64,000 nt of DNA from positions 6,076,001-6,140,000 of the forward strand of contig NZ_CP030055.1 of NCBI RefSeq assembly GCF_015291645.1, in the 5' to 3' direction. How positions within the stretch are numbered: the first letter of the stretch is position 1; each line of letters opens with the position of its first letter. This stretch comes from Bradyrhizobium sp. CCBAU 53340. Lineage in GTDB: Bacteria > Pseudomonadota > Alphaproteobacteria > Rhizobiales > Xanthobacteraceae. The notes under the pieces were generated by a model. That model was not told where the DNA came from and ran no database searches. It saw only the letters and a list, made by a program, of their open reading frames with translations. The position numbers and the translations under genes were made by a program. Of this stretch, positions 60,076 to 64,000 are shown one piece after another.

Positions 60076-60686
60076 CGGCCAGGAAGACCGCGCGCTCAGT
60101 AGAGTCCCGCGCCTGGCAGCGCATGCTGTCGGGCCGGCGGCTCGACCTGCTCGATCCCTCCCCGCTCGACGTCGAGATCGCAGACATCGCACATGGGCTG
60201 GCGCGCGTTGCGCGCTGGAACGGGCAGACCACAGGGGCGCATATCTTCTCGGTGGCGCAGCACACGCTGTTGGTGGAGCTCGTGCTGCGGCACGAGATGC
60301 CCAACGTCGACCAGCGCATGCGGCTGGCCGCGCTGCTGCACGATGCGCCCGAATATGTGATCGGCGACATGATCTCGCCGTTCAAGGCGGTGCTTGACGG
60401 CCATTACAAGGCGGTAGAGAAGCGCCTGCTCGGCGCGATCCACATCCGCTTCGGCCTGCCGCCGGTGCTGCCTGACGAGATCACGCAGGCGATCAAGGCC
60501 GCCGATCGCGGCGCGGCCTATCTCGAGGCGACCGAGCTCGCCGGTTTCAGCCAGAGCGAGGCCAAGCGCCTGTTCGGCAGGGATCCGGGCCTCTCTGACA
60601 GTATCCGGCGCGACTATCTGACGCCCTGGACGGCGGCGCGGGCCGAGAAGCAGTTTCTGGAACGGTTTGGCGCCGTGTTTGCGTAG
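60072..60686 (+). CDS. HD-domain hydrolase (YfbR-like 5'-nucleotidase type)
   Basis: A 204-aa protein with the HD metal site: GAHIFSVAQHTLLVELVLR, then LAALLHDAPEYVIGDMISPF and a distal Asp (AIKAADRGAAYLE). YfbR-type proteins hydrolyse deoxynucleoside monophosphates. The ATG overlaps the tag stop (ATGA). Probably in one operon with ygfZ and tag. Confidence 0.87.
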   Translation: MTARKTARSVESRAWQRMLSGRRLDLLDPSPLDVEIADIAHGLARVARWNGQTTGAHIFSVAQHTLLVELVLRHEMPNVDQRMRLAALLHDAPEYVIGDMISPFKAVLDGHYKAVEKRLLGAIHIRFGLPPVLPDEITQAIKAADRGAAYLEATELAGFSQSEAKRLFGRDPGLSDSIRRDYLTPWTAARAEKQFLERFGAVFA

Positions 60687-60703
60687 GTCTTGTGGTAGAT
60701 CTC

Positions 60704-60797
60704 GTAGGGTGGGCAAAGGCGCACTTGCGACGTGCCCACCATCCCCTTCGCGCTTGCGACAAAAGTGGTGGGCACGCTTCGCTTTGCCCACCCTACG
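60704..60797. repeat. Imperfect palindrome (REP-like), family D
   Basis: CGTAGGGTGGGCAAAGGCGC at the left and TTCGCTTTGCCCACCCTACG at the right form the outer stem; GACGTGCCCACC and GGTGGGCACG are the inner pair. Same family as 50239-50330. Confidence 0.85.
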
Positions 60798-60829
60798 GCG
60801 ATCGTTATAATCGCCCCAAAAGGTCCGCC

Positions 60830-61336
60830 ATGATCCACGTCTGCTCGCTCGCCGCTCTTCCTGAAACCGTTCGCCGCACCGGGGCCAGCCATGTGCTGAC
60901 CGTGATGGCCAATGTCGAGCAGGTGGCACGGCCGGTCTCTGTGCTCCCGGCCAATCATCTCAAGGTGTCGATGGACGACATCACCGAGGAGATGGACGGC
61001 TTCGTCGCGCCATCCGAGGCGCATATCGACCAGGTGTTGAATTTCGTGCGCGGCTGGGACCGCGCTGCGCCGCTCGTGGTGCATTGCTATGCCGGCATCA
61101 GCCGCTCCACCGCGAGCGCGTTCGCCGCCGTCTGTGCGCTCAATCCCGACCGTGACGAGATCGAGATCGCCAAGAAGATCCGCGCCGCCTCCCCGATCGC
61201 CTCGCCGAACCGGCGCATTGTCAGCCTTGCCGACCGCGCGCTCGGGCGCAATGGCCGCATGCTGCGTGCGCTCGACGAGATGGGTCCGGGCGAGATGTTG
61301 GTCGAGGGCCGCCCCTTCGTGATCGAGCTCGAATGA
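60830..61336 (+). CDS. Tyrosine/dual-specificity protein phosphatase
   Basis: A 168-aa protein with the CX5R phosphatase signature HCYAGISRSTASAF and an upstream Asp-containing loop (HLKVSMDDITEEMDGF). Resembles small bacterial DSPs that dephosphorylate tyrosine or other phospho-residues. Next to it, 16 nt downstream, is the NrtR-like gene. Substrate unknown. Confidence 0.87.
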   Translation: MIHVCSLAALPETVRRTGASHVLTVMANVEQVARPVSVLPANHLKVSMDDITEEMDGFVAPSEAHIDQVLNFVRGWDRAAPLVVHCYAGISRSTASAFAAVCALNPDRDEIEIAKKIRAASPIASPNRRIVSLADRALGRNGRMLRALDEMGPGEMLVEGRPFVIELE

Positions 61337-61352
61337 CAGCAGCGATCTTGGG

Positions 61353-62315
61353 ATGAGCGACAAGCTGCTGACGCCGATCGAGATCGGCCTGACTGCCGCG
61401 ATCGTCGCGATCGAGGATCACGAGCCGCTGGTGCTGACCGCGCGCGGCGCCGACGGCCTCGTTGGCCTGCCGTTCGGTCCATTCGATGCGCCGAGCCATC
61501 GCACCTTCGAGATCGGCCTGCGCGCCTGGGTCGAGGAACAGGCGGGATTGCGGCTCGGCTATGTCGAGCAGCTCTATACGTTCGGCGATCGCGGCCGTCA
61601 TGCCGAGGCCGGCGACACCGGCGCGCATATGGTGTCGATCGGCTATCTGGCGCTGACGCGCGGCGCCGAGGGCGCTGCGAATGCCGCGAGCTTCGATCCC
61701 TGGTATCGCTTCTTCCCCTGGGAAGATTGGCGCGAGGCGCCGCCCGCGATCATCGCCCGTGACATCATTCCGGCGCTGACGAGATGGGCCGAGGAAGAGA
61801 CGCCCGAGACAACGCGCGCGCTGGCGCGCAAGGATCGCGTGCGGTTCTACTTCGGCCTCGAAGGTGCTTCCTGGGACGAGGAGCGCGTGCTCGACCGCTA
61901 CGAGCTGCTCTACGAGGCCGGCCTTGTCGAGGAGGCCCGGCGCGACGGCCGCCCTGCGGCACTGGCGCGCAAGACGCTGCCAGCCCTCGGCACCTCCATG
62001 CGGTTCGACCACCGCCGGATCCTCGCCACGGCGATCGCCAGGCTGCGCGCAAAGCTGAAGTATCGTCCTGTGGTATTTGAACTTTTGCCCGCCGAGTTCA
62101 CACTCACTGAGTTGCAGTATACGGTGGAGGCGATCTCCGGCCGGCACCTGCACAAGCAGAATTTTCGCCGTCTGGTCGAAACCGAAGCGCTGGTCGAACC
62201 GACCGGCGTGATGTCGACACAGACGGGCGGGAGACCGGCGGCACTCTATCGCTTTCGCCGCGACGTGCTCCAGGAACGGCCGGCGCCGGGCTTGCGCGTA
62301 CGCTCCCGGCGCTAG
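61353..62315 (+). CDS. NrtR-like Nudix-fold regulator
   Basis: A 320-aa protein: N-terminal Nudix-fold domain (IGLTAAIVAIEDHEPLVLTA; LPFGPFDAPSHRTFEIGLRA) without a complete catalytic Nudix box, then a C-terminal winged-helix domain (FELLPAEFTLTELQYTVEAI; HKQNFRRLVE) of the NrtR type. NrtR proteins bind ADP-ribose or NAD-pathway metabolites and repress NAD biosynthesis genes. The long middle segment (130-215) is unusual. No NAD genes are next to it. Confidence 0.83.
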   Translation: MSDKLLTPIEIGLTAAIVAIEDHEPLVLTARGADGLVGLPFGPFDAPSHRTFEIGLRAWVEEQAGLRLGYVEQLYTFGDRGRHAEAGDTGAHMVSIGYLALTRGAEGAANAASFDPWYRFFPWEDWREAPPAIIARDIIPALTRWAEEETPETTRALARKDRVRFYFGLEGASWDEERVLDRYELLYEAGLVEEARRDGRPAALARKTLPALGTSMRFDHRRILATAIARLRAKLKYRPVVFELLPAEFTLTELQYTVEAISGRHLHKQNFRRLVETEALVEPTGVMSTQTGGRPAALYRFRRDVLQERPAPGLRVRSRR

Positions 62316-62363
62316 ATCAAAGATTGCGGTCGGCCCCTGCCTGCCGATTTGCCAGGAGGCCCC

Positions 62364-64000
62364 ATGTTCGACGCCCCGTTCGACGTCTTTGCAGTGATCT
62401 TTGCGATCGTCGCGTTCCTGATCGCGCTGAAGGCGTCGAACCAGACGACCGAGCTGCGCCGGCGCCTGGGCTCGCTGGAGGCCGCGCTGCAGGCGCAGCG
62501 ACAGGTCCGACCACCCCCGCCGCTGCCTGTGCAGGAGCAGGTGAGCACGCCCGCAACAGAGCCGCCGCCGCTTGTGCCCGAGCCCGAGGCAGAGGTCGCC
62601 GCACTGCCGCCGACCGTCACCGAAGAAGCTTCACCGCCCCCGCTGGAAGCGACCACCGAAGCAAGCACCTCAGCCGAGGCGCCGCCGCTACCGTTGCCCG
62701 CGCCTGCCCCCGGTTTCGAGGAAAGGCTCGGCACGCGCTGGGTGGTGTGGATCGGCGGCCTTGCGCTCGCGCTCGGCGGCTTCTTCATGGTGCGCTATTC
62801 GATCGAGGCCGGCCTTCTCGGCCCCGGCGTGCGCGTGTTCCTCGGCGGCCTGTTCGCGGCCGCGCTGCTGGGCGCCGGCGAGTGGACGCGGCGCAAGGAG
62901 AGCATCTCGAGCATTGCAGCGCTGCCGATCGCCAACATTCCCGCGATCCTCACCGCGGCTGGAACAGCGGTCGCGTTCGCAACCGTGTATGCGGCCTACG
63001 CGCTCTATGGCTTCCTCGTGCCCGCCACCGCCTTCGTGCTGCTCGGCATCGTCGCGATGGGCACGCTCGCGGCAGCATTGCTGCACGGGCCGGCGCTCGC
63101 CGGCCTTGGCGTGGTCGGCGCCTTCGCGACGCCGGTGCTCGTCTCCAGCGGCAAGCCGGACTATTGGGCGCTTTATGTCTATCTCGCCATCGTGACCGCC
63201 GCGAGCTTTGGTCTCGCCCGCATCAGACTGTGGCGCTGGCTCGCGGTCACGTCCATCGTCTTCGCCGTGCTCTGGATCTTCCCGGGACTCGATACCGGTG
63301 ACCTGCACGTCGCGCCGCATGCGTTCCATGTGATATCAGGCTTCGTGCTGGCCGCACTGCTCGTGGTCTGCGGCTTCATGTTCGGCCCTGATATCGAGGA
63401 CGGACAGATTGAGCCGGTCTCGTCGAGCGCGCTCGGCGCCTATCTGTTCGGCGCGATGCTGATCGTATTGTCGAGCGCGCATGCCGATCTTTCGCTGATT
63501 GCCTTCACCCTGCTTGTTGCGGCGACGCTGTTCGTCGCCTGGCGCGCGGACGCCGCGGTTGGCGCGCTGGGTGCTGCTGCCGCAACCGTGTTCATCGTGT
63601 TCGCCGAATGGGCCGTCCGCGCCAATCCTGATATGCTGGTGCTGCCGGGCGGCCCGATGCCGGGCATCACGCCGACCGCGATCGATAGCGCCGTGACGCA
63701 GCACCTTGTAATGGCCGCGATCTTTGCTGCCGGCTTCGGCACCGCCGGCTTCTTCGCGCAAGGACGCTCGCATTCGGCGATCATGCCCGTGGTGTGGTCG
63801 GCAGCAGGTGTCGCGACGCCAATCGCGATCCTCATCGCGCTCTACGCCCGCATTGCCCATCTCGACCGGTCGATCCCGTTCGCGATTCTCGCCGTGCTGC
63901 TCGCCGCCGCCTTTGGCTTTGCGACGGAAACACTGACCCGCCGCGAAACCCGGCCGGGCCTTGCGATCTCGACGGCGCTGTTTGCGACCGGCACGCTCGG
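62364..64000 (+). CDS. DUF2339 multi-pass membrane protein (3' end outside window)
   Basis: The frame is open to the end of the window (545 residues visible). An N-terminal helix (AVIFAIVAFLIALKA) is followed by a Pro/Glu/Ala-rich linker (45-115), then FEERLGTRWVVWIGGLALAL, which is the DUF2339 signature, and more than ten predicted membrane helices. AGGAGG lies just upstream of the ATG. Large inner-membrane protein of unknown function. Confidence 0.9.
   Translation, partial: MFDAPFDVFAVIFAIVAFLIALKASNQTTELRRRLGSLEAALQAQRQVRPPPPLPVQEQVSTPATEPPPLVPEPEAEVAALPPTVTEEASPPPLEATTEASTSAEAPPLPLPAPAPGFEERLGTRWVVWIGGLALALGGFFMVRYSIEAGLLGPGVRVFLGGLFAAALLGAGEWTRRKESISSIAALPIANIPAILTAAGTAVAFATVYAAYALYGFLVPATAFVLLGIVAMGTLAAALLHGPALAGLGVVGAFATPVLVSSGKPDYWALYVYLAIVTAASFGLARIRLWRWLAVTSIVFAVLWIFPGLDTGDLHVAPHAFHVISGFVLAALLVVCGFMFGPDIEDGQIEPVSSSALGAYLFGAMLIVLSSAHADLSLIAFTLLVAATLFVAWRADAAVGALGAAAATVFIVFAEWAVRANPDMLVLPGGPMPGITPTAIDSAVTQHLVMAAIFAAGFGTAGFFAQGRSHSAIMPVVWSAAGVATPIAILIALYARIAHLDRSIPFAILAVLLAAAFGFATETLTRRETRPGLAISTALFATGTL

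Overview
The window is GC-rich alphaproteobacterial chromosome. Gene content (a complete red-type Calvin-cycle operon with divergent cbbR, several DUF4142 proteins, a poly-HAMP hybrid kinase, an HWE-type kinase, EcfG-type promoters and many small Bradyrhizobium-like hypotheticals) points to Bradyrhizobium or a close relative. That assignment is inferred from gene content and style, not from a search. Almost all DNA is coding. I see no insertion sequence, prophage, CRISPR array or rRNA. There is one tRNA (Pro, CGG).

Layout. 1-6.7 kb: the end of a ThDP enzyme, then small stress-type genes (two DUF4142 proteins, a Tat-like SDR, PAP2 phosphatase, two DUF3147-like membrane proteins, a ribbon-helix-helix protein and short unknowns). 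7-14.8 kb: a 2097-aa soluble hybrid histidine kinase with 11 exact 92-residue HAMP repeats, followed by a response-regulator/PAS/HWE kinase. 14.8-20.7 kb: more small stress genes (DUF3072, lysine-rich DUF6496, a Do/DegP-type protease, a tandem universal stress protein). 20.9-23.9 kb: a FIST sensor overlapping a PAS-GGDEF-EAL gene. 24.1-33.9 kb: cbbF-P-T-A-L-S-X-E on the minus strand with cbbR divergent. 34-38.7 kb: a TetR/MFS efflux pair and a D-carbamoylase. 38.9-42.9 kb: a 1324-aa repetitive, probably type-I-secreted protein with a glycosidase-like N-terminus. 44-64 kb: housekeeping and metabolic genes (tRNA-Pro, TsaC/Sua5, FAD-linked dehydrogenase, Nudix proteins, GrdB-like protein plus CoA transferase, TetR plus tautomerase-like protein, SRAP, ECF sigma, SseA, dihydroorotase-like protein, YgfZ, Tag, HD hydrolase, DSP phosphatase, NrtR-like protein, and the start of a DUF2339 membrane protein).

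How the parts fit. Between 0.9 and 17 kb I found seven sites of the form GGAAC-N16/17-(C/T/G)GTT, the known target of the alphaproteobacterial general-stress sigma factor EcfG. They lie in front of DUF4142 genes, small membrane or secreted proteins, the lysine-rich DUF6496 protein and the giant HAMP kinase. The first quarter of the window therefore reads as a general-stress regulon island that includes its own signalling proteins. The Calvin operon carries every step specific to CO2 fixation plus the Rubisco activase CbbX. Two TetR genes have visible palindromic operators, one of them in three copies. Several families of long imperfect palindromes (REP-like) sit in the intergenic gaps.
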